This document shows positions 53,484-62,786 of a stretch of 64,000 nucleotides of DNA, piece after piece. Under the pieces are notes generated by a model, which saw nothing but the letters and a program-made list of their open reading frames with translations, had not been told where the DNA came from and made no database searches. Position numbers and translations under genes: made by a program. Position 1 is the first letter of the stretch. Every line of letters begins with the position of its first letter. The DNA comes from Caulobacter sp. 17J80-11 (GTDB taxonomy: Bacteria; Pseudomonadota; Alphaproteobacteria; Caulobacterales; Caulobacteraceae), in assembly GCF_014349105.1 (NCBI RefSeq), contig NZ_JACSJI010000006.1:124001-188000 (forward strand). Direction: 5' to 3'.

Positions 53484-55157
53484 ATGGCCGACCAGCCGGC
53501 GCGCGAGTCCATGGAATACGACGTCGTCATCGTGGGGGCGGGCCCGGCCGGCCTGGCCGCAGCGATCCGCCTCAAGCAACTCGCCGCAGAGGCGGGCACG
53601 GAGACCTCCGTGGCCGTTCTGGAAAAGGGTTCGGAAGTCGGCGCGCACATCCTGTCCGGCGCGGTGATCGACCCGGTCGGCCTGACCGAGCTGTTCCCCG
53701 ACTGGAAGGAACGCGGCGCGCCGCTGGAGACGCCCGTCCGCAAGGACAAGTTCCTGGTGCTGGGCCCGCAGGGCGAGCTGGACATCTCCTGGCTGCCCAC
53801 CCCGCCGTGGATGAAGAATCACGGCTGCTACATCGCCTCGCTCGGCAACCTGTGCCGCTGGCTCGCGCAGCAGGCCGAGGCGCTGGGCGTCGAGATCTAT
53901 CCGGGCATGTCCGCCTCGGAGCTGGTGTTCGACGAGGCCGGCGCGGTGAAGGGCGTCGTGGCTGGGGTGTTCGGCGTCGACCGGGAAGGTCACGAGAAGC
54001 CCGACTACCAGCCCGGTATCGAGCTGCACGGCAAGTACACCTTCCTGGGCGAGGGCGCGCGCGGTTCGCTGTCGAAGATCGCGATGGCCAAGTACGACCT
54101 GTGCGCCGGCCGCGAGCCGCAGAAGTACGGCCTCGGCGTCAAGGAGCTGTGGCAGGTCCCCGCCGACAAGTTCCAGCCGGGCCTGGTGCAGCACACCCTG
54201 GGCTGGCCGCTGGACGACCAGACCGGCGGCGGCTCGTGGATGTACCATTTCGGCGACAACTACGTGTCGATCGGCTTCGTGGTGCACCTGAACTACAAGA
54301 ACCCGTACCTGTCGCCGTTCGAGGAGTTCCAGCGCTTCAAGCTGCACCCCTCGATCCGCCACCACCTGGAGGGCGGCCGGCGTGTGTCCTACGGGGCGCG
54401 GGCGATCGTCGAGGGCGGCTACCAGTCGGTGCCGAAACTCAGCTTCCCGGGCGGCGCCCTGATCGGCGACTCCGCCGGCTTCGTGAACGTGCCGCGCATC
54501 AAGGGCAGCCATAACGCCATCTCGACCGGCCGCCTCGCGGCCGACGCCGCCTTCGCCGCCCTGCAGGCCGGCCGCGCCGGCGACGAGCTGGTCGCGTACC
54601 AGAGCGCCTACGAGGGCTCGCGCGTGGCCAAGGAGCTGCGCTCTGTGCGCAACGTGAAGCCGCTGCTGTCCAAGCTGGGCAACACCTGGGGCATGCTGGC
54701 CGGCGGCGTCGACATGATGACCAACTGGCTGCTGGGCGGCTTCTCGTTCTTCGGCACCATGAAGCACGGCAAGACCGACGCGGCCTCCACGGGCCTGGCG
54801 GCGGACTACAAGCCGATCGCCTATCCCAAGCCCGACGGCGTGCTGACCTTCGACCGGCTGTCCTCGGTGTTCATCTCGAACACCAACCACGAGGAGGATC
54901 AGCCCAGCCACCTGAAGCTGATCGATCCGAACATCCCGATCGAGATCAACCTGCCGAAATACGCCGAGCCGGCGCAGCGCTATTGCCCCGCGGCGGTTTA
55001 CGAGGTCCTCTACGACGAGACGGGCCACAATCCGCGCTTCCAGATCAACGCCCAGAACTGCGTTCACTGTAAGACCTGCGACATCAAGGACCCGTCGCAG
55101 AACATCGTCTGGACCACGCCGGAGGGCGGCGGCGGTCCTAACTATCCGAACATGTGA
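53484..55157 (+). CDS. Electron transfer flavoprotein-ubiquinone oxidoreductase
   Basis: 557 residues. The FAD-binding motif YDVVIVGAGPAGLAAAIRLK is near the N terminus; the middle has GCYIASLGNLCRWLAQQAEALGVEIYPG and LTFDRLSSVFISNTNHEEDQPSHLK; the C terminus has a ferredoxin-like 4Fe-4S site (CPAAVYEV, NCVHCKTCDIKDPSQNIVW). The enzyme passes electrons from fatty-acid and amino-acid acyl-CoA dehydrogenases, via ETF, to ubiquinone at the inner membrane. The length equals that of the bacterial and mitochondrial enzyme. The start at 53484 gives MADQPARESMEYD. Confidence 0.97.
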   Translation: MADQPARESMEYDVVIVGAGPAGLAAAIRLKQLAAEAGTETSVAVLEKGSEVGAHILSGAVIDPVGLTELFPDWKERGAPLETPVRKDKFLVLGPQGELDISWLPTPPWMKNHGCYIASLGNLCRWLAQQAEALGVEIYPGMSASELVFDEAGAVKGVVAGVFGVDREGHEKPDYQPGIELHGKYTFLGEGARGSLSKIAMAKYDLCAGREPQKYGLGVKELWQVPADKFQPGLVQHTLGWPLDDQTGGGSWMYHFGDNYVSIGFVVHLNYKNPYLSPFEEFQRFKLHPSIRHHLEGGRRVSYGARAIVEGGYQSVPKLSFPGGALIGDSAGFVNVPRIKGSHNAISTGRLAADAAFAALQAGRAGDELVAYQSAYEGSRVAKELRSVRNVKPLLSKLGNTWGMLAGGVDMMTNWLLGGFSFFGTMKHGKTDAASTGLAADYKPIAYPKPDGVLTFDRLSSVFISNTNHEEDQPSHLKLIDPNIPIEINLPKYAEPAQRYCPAAVYEVLYDETGHNPRFQINAQNCVHCKTCDIKDPSQNIVWTTPEGGGGPNYPNM

Positions 55158-55195
55158 TCCGACGGGTCGCGGTTCGCACCAGGGGGCGCCTCGCC

Positions 55196-56878
55196 ATGCT
55201 TCGTTCGGTTTCCATCGCCGCGCTCCTCGCCCTCCTTGTCCAGGGCGGCACGGCGATCGCCGCCCCGGTTGACGTGGGCGCGACGATCTCGGACGGCGGC
55301 TCGGTCTACGGCCGCTATCTGGCGGGGCGGGCAGCCATGCAGCGCGGCGACAGCGGCCAGGCGGCCCGCTACCTCGCCGCCGCCGCCGCGGCGGATCCCG
55401 ACGACGCCGGCGTGCGCGAGCGGGCCTTCCTGGCCGCGCTGATGAGCGGCGACGTCTCGCGGGCGGCGACCCTGGTTCCGTCCGGGGAGGAGGGGCCGGC
55501 CGGCGTCCGCAGCCTGGGCCAGATGACCTGGGCGGTCGAAGCCCTGGCGGCCGGGCACGGCCCCCAGGCCGACGCCGCCTTCAGGGACGCGAACATCTCC
55601 TTCCCGCACACCATGGGCGGGACCCTGCTGAAGCCCTGGCTGGCCGCCGCCGCCGGCGACTGGGACCGGGCGCTGCAGGAGCCGCAGACCGATCGCCTGA
55701 CCCAGCTGTTCTCCCAGCTGGGCCGCGCGCGCCTGCTGGAGGCGCGCGGTCGCAAGAAGGAAGCCGAGGCGGCCTATCAGCAGCTGGCCGGGGACACCGC
55801 CGGCGCCTCGCTGTTCCGCATCCACTACGGCGAGTTCCTGGAGCGCGCCGGCCGCCGCAACGACGCGATCGCGGTCTACGACGCCGGCCTAGCCGAGACC
55901 CCGTCCGACGGCTCGCTGCAGCGGGCCCGCGCGCGCGCCATCAAGCGCGGCCGCCCGCCGGCGCCGCTCACCGTCAAGCAGGGCGCGGCCGAAGCGCTTT
56001 GGATGACCGCCGCCGCCCTGACCGCCGAACGGCAGATGGAGCTGGGCCTGGCCTATCTGCGGTTGTCGCTGCGGCTGGATCCGGAAATGGACGAGGCCAA
56101 GATGATGGTCGGCGACGCCATGAGCGCCGTCGACGACGAGGAGGCGGCGCGCGAGGCCTGGGCCACGGTCAAGGTCGGCTCGCCCCACTATGTCGACGCG
56201 CGCAGCCGCCTCGCCTGGAGCTTCCAGGCCGCGGGTGAAAGCGAGACGGCCGTGTCCCTGGCCCGCGAGACGGTGGCCAGCACGCCCGGCGACACGACCT
56301 CGGAGCTGGCCCTGGCCGACGTCCTGCGCGCGGCCGGGCATGCGCAGGAGTCCGTCGGCGTGCTCGACCGTCTGGCCACGCGCAGCAACCCGGACTGGCG
56401 CGTGTTCTACATGCGCGGCGTGGTGCTGGAGCGGCTCGGCCGCTGGGACGACGCGCAGGTCGACCTCAAGCACGCCCTGGACCTGCGGCCGGACGATCCG
56501 GAGCTGCTGAACTATCTCGGCTACAGCTGGATCGACCGCGGCGTGCGGGTTCAGGAAGGCATGGCCCTGATCGAGAAGGCGGTCGCCCAGCGTCCGACCT
56601 CCGGCGCCATTCAGGACTCCCTGGCCTGGGGCCACTATCGGCTGGGCGAGTACCCCAAGGCGGTCGAGCTGCTGGAACGCGCGGTGGTGCTGGAGCCCGG
56701 CGATCCGGCCGTCAACGACCACCTCGGCGACGCCTACTGGCGGGTCGGGCGCAAGCGCGAGGCCGGCTTCCAGTGGAAGCGCGTGCTGACCCTCAATCCC
56801 GACCCGACCCTGCGCGCCGCCGTCGAAGGCAAGATCGAGAAGGGCATCGACGGCGAGCCGGCGGCGGCGGCGAAGTGA
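55196..56878 (+). CDS. Exported tetratricopeptide-repeat protein
   Basis: 560 residues. A signal peptide (MLRSVSIAALLALLVQGGTAIAAP) is followed by tetratricopeptide repeats over nearly the whole length, clearest in the C-terminal half: RVFYMRGVVLERLGRWDDAQVDLKHALDLRPDDPELLNYLGYSWID, IQDSLAWGHYRLGEYPKAVELLERAVVLEPGDPAVNDHLGDAYWRVG. Repeats of this type mediate protein contacts, here in the periplasm or outer membrane. AGGGGGCG precedes the ATG at 55196. The stop overlaps the ispE start (GTGA), so the two are cotranslated, an arrangement with no obvious functional link. Confidence 0.88.
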   Translation: MLRSVSIAALLALLVQGGTAIAAPVDVGATISDGGSVYGRYLAGRAAMQRGDSGQAARYLAAAAAADPDDAGVRERAFLAALMSGDVSRAATLVPSGEEGPAGVRSLGQMTWAVEALAAGHGPQADAAFRDANISFPHTMGGTLLKPWLAAAAGDWDRALQEPQTDRLTQLFSQLGRARLLEARGRKKEAEAAYQQLAGDTAGASLFRIHYGEFLERAGRRNDAIAVYDAGLAETPSDGSLQRARARAIKRGRPPAPLTVKQGAAEALWMTAAALTAERQMELGLAYLRLSLRLDPEMDEAKMMVGDAMSAVDDEEAAREAWATVKVGSPHYVDARSRLAWSFQAAGESETAVSLARETVASTPGDTTSELALADVLRAAGHAQESVGVLDRLATRSNPDWRVFYMRGVVLERLGRWDDAQVDLKHALDLRPDDPELLNYLGYSWIDRGVRVQEGMALIEKAVAQRPTSGAIQDSLAWGHYRLGEYPKAVELLERAVVLEPGDPAVNDHLGDAYWRVGRKREAGFQWKRVLTLNPDPTLRAAVEGKIEKGIDGEPAAAAK

Positions 56879-57744
56879 GCCGCAGCGCGTTCGCGCCGGC
56901 CAAGGTCAACCTGTTCCTTCACGTCGGCGCGCCGGACGCCGAGGGCTACCACCCGCTGAGCAGCCTGGTGGTGTTCGCCGACGTGGGCGACCAGATCAGC
57001 GTCGAGCCGGCGGAAGACCCGGCCTTCCTGGTGGACGGTCCCTTCGCCGGCGGACTGGCGGGGGAGGGCGACAACCTGGTTCTGCGCGCCGTGCGCGGGC
57101 TGGAGCGCGCCGCGGGCGGGAGCTTCCCGCCGCTGCGCCTGGTGCTGCGCAAGGAGCTGCCGATCGCCGCCGGGCTGGGCGGCGGGTCCAGCGACGCCGG
57201 GGCGGCGCTGCGCCTGCTGCGCGAGGCCCTTCAACTGAAGCTGTCCGACGACGCGCTGACCGAGATCGCCGCGGGCCTGGGCGCCGACGGGCCGATGTGC
57301 CTCTGGCGCGAAGCCGCGATCGCCGAAGGACGGGGCGAACGGCTGTCGGCGCCGCCCGGCCTGCCGGAAATCCACGCCGTGCTGGTCAATCCGGGCGTGC
57401 CCTCGCCGACCGGGCCGGTCTATCGCGCCTACGACGCGGCCGGGGCGCCGGGCGGGGCGGACCGTCCCCCGCTCCCCGACGCGTTCGACAGCGTCGAAGA
57501 GCTGGCGGCCGTGCTGGGCGCCTGCCGCAACGACCTGGAGGCGCCGGCCGTCGCCCTGGCGCCGGCCATCGGCGCCGCCTTGCACGTTCTGCGCGGCCAG
57601 CCGGAGGTGCTGCTGGCGCGGATGTCGGGCTCAGGGGCGACCTGTTTCGCGCTGTGCGGCGGCGAACTGGAGGCGGCGAGCCTGGCCGAACGCCTCGGGG
57701 CCGAGCGGCCCGACTGGTGGGTCCGGGCCTGCCGCCTGGCTTGA
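56875..57744 (+). CDS. ispE: 4-diphosphocytidyl-2-C-methyl-D-erythritol kinase IspE
   Basis: 289 residues from a GTG at 56875 that overlaps the preceding stop. SRSAFAPAKVNLFLHVGAPDAEGYHPLSSLVVFAD is the IspE N terminus. The GHMP-kinase ATP loop is LPIAAGLGGGSSDAGAALRLL, and MSGSGATCFALC is the third motif. It phosphorylates CDP-methylerythritol in the non-mevalonate isoprenoid pathway. Length and motifs are complete. No other isoprenoid gene is nearby. Confidence 0.97.
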   Translation: MSRSAFAPAKVNLFLHVGAPDAEGYHPLSSLVVFADVGDQISVEPAEDPAFLVDGPFAGGLAGEGDNLVLRAVRGLERAAGGSFPPLRLVLRKELPIAAGLGGGSSDAGAALRLLREALQLKLSDDALTEIAAGLGADGPMCLWREAAIAEGRGERLSAPPGLPEIHAVLVNPGVPSPTGPVYRAYDAAGAPGGADRPPLPDAFDSVEELAAVLGACRNDLEAPAVALAPAIGAALHVLRGQPEVLLARMSGSGATCFALCGGELEAASLAERLGAERPDWWVRACRLA

Positions 57745-57849
57745 GCCTTCAAGGAGTGACGCTCCGCTGGGGCAACTTCGCCGACACCCGGTGCGTTATG
57801 CGGGGGTGAACAAGCGGAGTCGGGGATCTTTCCGGAAGGGACCTCCTCA

Positions 57850-58389
57850 ATGCTCAAGCTGAAACTGCTTACGGCCGCAGCCGCCGCCGCCCTCCTGGCT
57901 AGCGCGGCGGCAGCCCAGACGGCGTCGCAGAGCGCCCCGCCTGACGACACGGCCCAGTCCTCCGCGGCCTCGGCCGCCAGGGACCAGGCCATGAAGGACA
58001 CCATGCCGCCGTCGTCCTCGACGGCCGGGCAGAACTCACCGTCCGAGACACCTTCCAGCCAGGCCATGCCGTCTAGCCGGACCACGCCCTCGACGAGCGG
58101 CAGCAGCGTTTCCTCCGGCCAGCAATCCGCGGCGGCCGAGCAGACGTCCGGCCGGGCGCCGACGTCCAAGGAGGGGATGTCCGACCGCACGACCCGCGCC
58201 TGGGTCGACATGGACCTCGAAGAGACCACGGTCGGCACGTCGCGCCTGTTCGTCGGCACCATCACCGACAGCGCCGGGCAGTCGATGCAGATCATCACCA
58301 ATGGACCGGTGCCGGACAACGCCACCAACCGGGCCGAATTCCCGCCGCTGAGCGCCGCCGGCCGCCGCACGAGGCCGCAGGGCAACTGA
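57850..58389 (+). CDS. Exported low-complexity protein of unknown function
   Basis: 179 residues. A clear signal peptide (MLKLKLLTAAAAAALLASAAAAQ) is followed by about 90 residues rich in Ser, Ala, Thr and Pro, likely disordered, and then a more ordered C-terminal part (TTRAWVDMDLEETTVGTSRLFVGTITDSAGQSMQIITNGPVPDN). I do not recognise the family. AAGGGACC precedes the ATG. It stands alone between ispE and the fasciclin gene, with a hairpin after it. Confidence 0.72.
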   Translation: MLKLKLLTAAAAAALLASAAAAQTASQSAPPDDTAQSSAASAARDQAMKDTMPPSSSTAGQNSPSETPSSQAMPSSRTTPSTSGSSVSSGQQSAAAEQTSGRAPTSKEGMSDRTTRAWVDMDLEETTVGTSRLFVGTITDSAGQSMQIITNGPVPDNATNRAEFPPLSAAGRRTRPQGN

Positions 58390-58415
58390 CGACGCTGCGC
58401 TGCAGCGAAATTCTT

Positions 58416-58444
58416 CGGAGGGCGGGAACATCACCCGCCCTCCG
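58416..58444 (+). terminator. Hairpin after the low-complexity exported protein
   Basis: CGGAGGGCGGG (58416-58426) and CCCGCCCTCCG (58434-58444) form a perfect 11-bp stem with a seven-base loop. Only a mixed T-rich sequence (GTGTCTCTGT) follows. Confidence 0.6.
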
Positions 58445-58515
58445 CGTGTCTCTGTCGCCGGGGTTTTCGGGGATCGCGCCCGCGCTGTCGGGCTCCCAGA
58501 CAGGGATGCTTTCGT

Positions 58516-59220
58516 ATGAAGTCGACTGTCCTGTTCGGCGCTTGCGCCGCCTTCGTCCTTGCGGCCGCCGCCGCGTCCGCCCAGACCGAAACCACCGCCG
58601 CCACGATGCCGGCCGATCCTGCCGCGCCCGCGAAGCCAGCGCAGGCGCCGTGGCCGGAGAAGTCGGCCGCCACCGCCGACCCGGCCTCGCCCGAGGCCCT
58701 CGCCGCCGCCGTGATGGCGACCCCGGCCGCCGCGATGGCCGCGCCCTCGGCCGCCGGCGCGGCGGTCACGGCGCCCGCCGCCAAGGCCGACGTGATCGAG
58801 GCGATGCGCGCCCAGGGTCAGTTCGGCACCCTTCTCAAGGCGATCGAGGCCGCCAACCTGACCGAGCGGCTGAAGAGTTCGCCGGGCGTCACCGTGTTCG
58901 CCCCGACCGACGCCGCCTTCGCCGCCCTGCCGGCTGGCGCGATGGAAAAGCTGCTTCAGCCTGAGAACGCTGAGCAGTTGCGCAAGGTGGTGCTCTATCT
59001 GACCGTGGACGAGAAGGTCGCGCCGGCCCAGCTGGCCAGCCACAAGGGCGCGCTGAAGACCGAAGCCGACGCCGAAATGACCCTGGGCGCGGCCGGCGGG
59101 CGCGTCACCGCCGACGAGGCCACAGTCACCAAGGACATCAGCGCCGGCAACGGCACCGTCTATGCGATCGACAAGGTGATCGCGCCGGAAGGCGTGGAGC
59201 TGGGCGCCGCCGCGAACTGA
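58516..59220 (+). CDS. Exported fasciclin-domain protein
   Basis: 234 residues. A signal peptide (MKSTVLFGACAAFVLAAAAASAQ) precedes an Ala/Pro-rich linker to about residue 95, then one FAS1 domain: QFGTLLKAIEAANLTERLKSSPGVTVFAPTDAAFAALPAGAMEKLL, LRKVVLYLTVDEKV, and GTVYAIDKVIAP. FAS1 domains mediate adhesion or bind small ligands at the cell surface or in the periplasm. The gene is followed by a strong terminator. Confidence 0.92.
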   Translation: MKSTVLFGACAAFVLAAAAASAQTETTAATMPADPAAPAKPAQAPWPEKSAATADPASPEALAAAVMATPAAAMAAPSAAGAAVTAPAAKADVIEAMRAQGQFGTLLKAIEAANLTERLKSSPGVTVFAPTDAAFAALPAGAMEKLLQPENAEQLRKVVLYLTVDEKVAPAQLASHKGALKTEADAEMTLGAAGGRVTADEATVTKDISAGNGTVYAIDKVIAPEGVELGAAAN

Positions 59221-59254
59221 CGTTCTTCCATCTGAGCCGGGCGCTTGCCGCCCG

Positions 59255-59288
59255 AGACGGCGGGCCCTATGGTCCGCCGTCTTTTTTT
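59255..59288 (+). terminator. Rho-independent terminator after the fasciclin gene
   Basis: A 12-bp stem (AGACGGCGGGCC, loop CTAT, GGTCCGCCGTCT, one G-T pair) runs into seven T ending at 59288. It excludes an in-frame ATG at 59269 as the glyQ start because that codon lies in the loop. Confidence 0.93.
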
Positions 59289-59307
59289 GCGCCCGCGAAG
59301 AACCCCC

Positions 59308-60201
59308 GTGTCCGCCAAAGAACCTCTCTCGTTTCAGGATCTGATCCTGACGCTGCATCGCTATTGGAGCGAGCAGGGCTGCCTGATCCTGCAGCCCTAC
59401 GACGTGGAGGTGGGGGCGGGGACGCTGCACCCGGCCACCGTGCTGCGCGCGCTGGGGCCGAAGGAGTGGAAGGCCGCCTACGTTCAGCCCTCGCGCCGCC
59501 CGGCCGACGGCCGCTACGGCGAGAACCCCAACCGGCTGCAGCACTACTATCAGTATCAGGTGATCCTGAAGCCGAACCCGGCCGACCTGCAGGAGCTCTA
59601 CCTGGGTTCGCTGGCGGCCATCGGCATCGACCCGCTGCTGCATGACATCCGCTTCGTCGAGGACGACTGGGAAAATCCGACGGTGGGCGCCTGGGGCCTG
59701 GGCTGGGAAGTCTGGTGCGACGGCATGGAGGTCACCCAGTACACCTACTTCCAGCAGGTGGGCGGGCTGGACGTCTTCCCGGTGGCTGGCGAGCTGACCT
59801 ACGGCCTGGAGCGCCTGGCCATGTACGTGCAGGGCGTGGACAACGTCTACGACCTGAAATTCAACAACGCCGGCGTCACCTACGGCGAGGTCTTCCTCGA
59901 GAACGAGCGGCAGAACTCCGCCTTCAACTTCGAGGCCTCGGACGTCGAGACCCTGAAGCGGCAGTTCGAGGACATGGAGCGCGACGTGCCGCGCATCCTG
60001 AACCACCGCGGCCCGCAGGGGCAGAAGCTGGTGTTGCCGGCCTATGACCGGGTGCTGAAGGCCAGCCACCTGTTCAACCTGATGGACGCGCGCGGGGCCA
60101 TCGCGGTGGCCGAGCGGCAGAGCTACATCGGCCGCATCCGCGACCTCTGCAAGATGTGCGCGGAGGCCTGGGTCGCCCAACAATCGGAGCCGGCGGCGTG
60201 A
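59308..60201 (+). CDS. glyQ: Glycine-tRNA ligase alpha subunit
   Basis: 297 residues from a GTG at 59308, the first start after the terminator. [45 protein letters not shown] is the conserved GlyQ N terminus, and the class II active site ([37 protein letters not shown]) follows. It works as an alpha2-beta2 enzyme with GlyS, encoded 366 bases downstream. A small gene lies between them, overlapping the glyQ stop by four bases. Confidence 0.97.
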   Translation: MSAKEPLSFQDLILTLHRYWSEQGCLILQPYDVEVGAGTLHPATVLRALGPKEWKAAYVQPSRRPADGRYGENPNRLQHYYQYQVILKPNPADLQELYLGSLAAIGIDPLLHDIRFVEDDWENPTVGAWGLGWEVWCDGMEVTQYTYFQQVGGLDVFPVAGELTYGLERLAMYVQGVDNVYDLKFNNAGVTYGEVFLENERQNSAFNFEASDVETLKRQFEDMERDVPRILNHRGPQGQKLVLPAYDRVLKASHLFNLMDARGAIAVAERQSYIGRIRDLCKMCAEAWVAQQSEPAA

Positions 60202-60566
60202 CCCAGATGAGCTATCTGGATTTCCCGCTGGGCGAGGCCTCCCTGGAGGCGCGGGCCCAGGACCCGGGACATCCGGCCGCCTTCTTCTGCTCGGGCGTCG
60301 GCCAGATCGCCGGCTCCGAGGTGCACAAGGCCAACCTGTTCCTGGTGCGCCGCAGCGGCGACGATCCGACCGACTGCGGCGAGCTGGAGCTGCGCGACCG
60401 CGCCTGGAGCGGCCGGCTGCTGTTCGAGCCGGCCGCCTTCGGCCTTCTGATGCGCGCCTTCTTCGCCCCGGCCGAGACCAAGCTCTCGGTCCAGTTCTTC
60501 GCCCACCCCGACGGCGACGCCCTGAAAGTGCGTCAGCTGTCGTTCGGCGTGACCCGGCTGACCTGA
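60198..60566 (+). CDS. Small conserved-looking protein of unknown function between glyQ and glyS
   Basis: 122 residues from the GTG at 60198 (GTGA overlap with glyQ), or 119 from the ATG at 60207. The sequence is mixed alpha/beta and soluble: [52 protein letters not shown], then [33 protein letters not shown]. No signal peptide, metal motif or named domain is evident. It is tightly coupled to both synthetase subunit genes (one base before glyS), so it is made together with them. Confidence 0.8.
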   Translation: MTQMSYLDFPLGEASLEARAQDPGHPAAFFCSGVGQIAGSEVHKANLFLVRRSGDDPTDCGELELRDRAWSGRLLFEPAAFGLLMRAFFAPAETKLSVQFFAHPDGDALKVRQLSFGVTRLT

Positions 60567-60567
60567 C

Positions 60568-62745
60568 ATGCCCCAGCTTCTGCTCGAACTGTTTTCCGAA
60601 GAGATCCCGGCGCGGATGCAGGCGAACGCCGCGCGCGACCTGGAGCGTATGGTCGTCGAGCGGCTGAAGGAGGCCGGCCTCGGCTACGAGCGCCTGCAGA
60701 CCTTCGCAGGCCCGCGCCGCCTGACCCTGGTCGCCGACGGCCTGCCGGCCGCCCAGGAGGACCGGGTCGAGGAGCGTAAAGGTCCCCGCGCCAACGCGCC
60801 GGAGCAGGCCCTGGCCGGCTTCCTGCGCTCGACCGGCATGACCCGCGAGCAGCTGGAGGAGCGCGACGGCGTGCTCTTCGCCCGCATCGAGAAGAGGGGG
60901 CGCCCGACCCCTGAAATCGTTGCGGAAATCGTCGAGGCGGTAGTGCGCGGCTTCCCCTGGCCGAAGTCGATGACCTGGGGGCGGGGCAGCCTGCGCTGGG
61001 TGCGCCCGCTGCGCCGCATCCTGTGCGTGTTCGACGGCCAGATCGTGCCGCTCTCGATCGACGGGATCGTCGCCGGCGACGTGACCGAAGGCCACCGCTT
61101 CATGGGCTCGAAGGCGCCGTTCCGGGCGCTGGACTTCGCCGCCTACCGCAACGGCCTGGCCGAGAACTTCGTGGTGCTGGACGCCGCCGAGCGCAAGGCG
61201 CGCATCCTGGAGACGGCGCGGTCGCTGTGCGCCGCGCGAGGCGTCGAACTGGTCGAGGACGAGGGCCTGCTGGACGAGGTCTCGGGCCTCGCCGAATGGC
61301 CCGTGCCGATCCTGGGCGTCATGGATCCGGCCTTCCTGGATCTGCCGCCTGAGGTGATCCGCACCTCCATGCGCACGCACCAGAAGTACTTCGCCGTGCG
61401 CGAGCCCGGCTCGAACCGGCTGGCCCCGCACTTCATCGCCGTGGCCAACATCGAGGCCAAGGACGGCGGCGCCGCGATGGCCACGGGCTACGCCCGGGTG
61501 CTGTCGGCCCGCCTGAACGACGCGCGCTTCTTCTGGAACGAGGACCGCAAGATCCCGCTGGAGGACCGGCTGGAGAAGCTGAAGGGCGTCACCTTCCACG
61601 CCAAGCTCGGCACCATGTACCAGCGCGTGGAGCGGATCACCGCCCTGGCCCGTGAGATCGCGCCGCTGGTCCACGCCGATCCGGCGCTGGCCGCCACCGC
61701 CGCGGGGTTGGCCAAGGCGGACCTGGCCACCGGCATGGTCGGCGAGTTCCCGGAGCTGCAGGGGGTCATGGGCGGCTACTACGCCCGCCAGGAGCCCTAC
61801 AGCGACGCGGTCCACCATGACGCGCCGCAAGGCTTCAACGACGGGACCGAGGATCCGCTGTCCTCGACCGACATTCTCGCCGTGGCCCAGTGTCCGCACC
61901 CGGCCGAGACCCGGGCCTGGTACGACGGCCTGAGCCGCGACTGCGTCGAGGACGTCGCCGTCGCCATCCGCGACCACTACAAGCCGCAGGGTCCGGCCGA
62001 CGCCGTGCCGCTGGCCCCGGTCAGCGTGGCCGTGGCTCTGGCCGACAAGCTCGACACCCTGGTCGGCTTCTTCGCCATCGACGAGAAGCCCACCGGTTCG
62101 AAGGACCCGTTCGCCCTGCGCCGCGCCGCCCTGGGCGTTATCCGCATCGCGCTGGAGACGCGGGCGCGGTTCTCGCTGCGGAGCCTGGTCGAGCAGGCCG
62201 GCAAGGCGGACGCGCAGGAACTGGCCGCCTTCTTCGCCGACCGCCTGAAGGTGCTGCTGCGCGACGAGGGCAAGCGCTACGACCTGGTCGACGCGGTTTT
62301 CGCCCTGGGCGACGACGACCTGGTGCGCATCGTCGCGCGGGTGGAGGCGCTGGACGGCTTCCTGCACACCGAGGACGGCAAGAACCTGCTGGCCGGCTAC
62401 CGCCGCGCTGTGAACATCCTCAAGGCCGAGGCCAAGAAGGCGCCCGCCGAGGAGGCGAGCTACGCCGCCGCGGTCGACGCCGGCCTGCTGGGCGAGGCCG
62501 AAGAGAAGGCGCTGGCCGAAGCTTTGGCGAAGGCGCTCGGCGAGCTGGAACAGAGGCTCGGCCATGAGGATTTCAAGAGCGCGATGGCGGCGCTGTCGGG
62601 CCTGCGCGGCCCGGTGGACGCCTTCTTCGACAAAGTGCTGGTCAACGACCCCGATCCGGCGGTGCGGTTGAACCGGCTACGCCTGTTGTCTCAAATCCGT
62701 GACGCGGCTAATCGCGTCGCCGACTTCTCGCTGATCGCGGGCTGA
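60568..62745 (+). CDS. glyS: Glycine-tRNA ligase beta subunit
   Basis: 725 residues starting PQLLLELFSEEIPARMQANAARDLERMV, the standard GlyS N terminus, with FPWPKSMTWGRGSLRWVRPLR, RTSMRTHQKYFAVRE and the C-terminal anticodon-binding region ending DAFFDKVLVNDPDPAVRLNRLRLLSQI. GlyS binds tRNA-Gly for the alpha subunit. The length is usual for alphaproteobacteria. The start follows the small unknown gene by one base. Confidence 0.97.
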   Translation: MPQLLLELFSEEIPARMQANAARDLERMVVERLKEAGLGYERLQTFAGPRRLTLVADGLPAAQEDRVEERKGPRANAPEQALAGFLRSTGMTREQLEERDGVLFARIEKRGRPTPEIVAEIVEAVVRGFPWPKSMTWGRGSLRWVRPLRRILCVFDGQIVPLSIDGIVAGDVTEGHRFMGSKAPFRALDFAAYRNGLAENFVVLDAAERKARILETARSLCAARGVELVEDEGLLDEVSGLAEWPVPILGVMDPAFLDLPPEVIRTSMRTHQKYFAVREPGSNRLAPHFIAVANIEAKDGGAAMATGYARVLSARLNDARFFWNEDRKIPLEDRLEKLKGVTFHAKLGTMYQRVERITALAREIAPLVHADPALAATAAGLAKADLATGMVGEFPELQGVMGGYYARQEPYSDAVHHDAPQGFNDGTEDPLSSTDILAVAQCPHPAETRAWYDGLSRDCVEDVAVAIRDHYKPQGPADAVPLAPVSVAVALADKLDTLVGFFAIDEKPTGSKDPFALRRAALGVIRIALETRARFSLRSLVEQAGKADAQELAAFFADRLKVLLRDEGKRYDLVDAVFALGDDDLVRIVARVEALDGFLHTEDGKNLLAGYRRAVNILKAEAKKAPAEEASYAAAVDAGLLGEAEEKALAEALAKALGELEQRLGHEDFKSAMAALSGLRGPVDAFFDKVLVNDPDPAVRLNRLRLLSQIRDAANRVADFSLIAG

Positions 62746-62786
62746 GGCCCGCGGACGCCTTCAAGGCGGAGCTTAGAGGACTGCTT

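Noticed and set aside
59269-59307. ATG start for glyQ at 59269
   Set aside because: The codon lies in the loop of a Rho-independent terminator. The GTG at 59308 after the terminator gives the normal GlyQ N terminus.
58036-62565. A 1509-codon open frame on the minus strand
   Set aside because: It is antisense to five well-supported genes (ispE-side exported protein through glyS) and has the His/Gln/Arg/Gly-rich composition produced by reading high-GC genes backwards.
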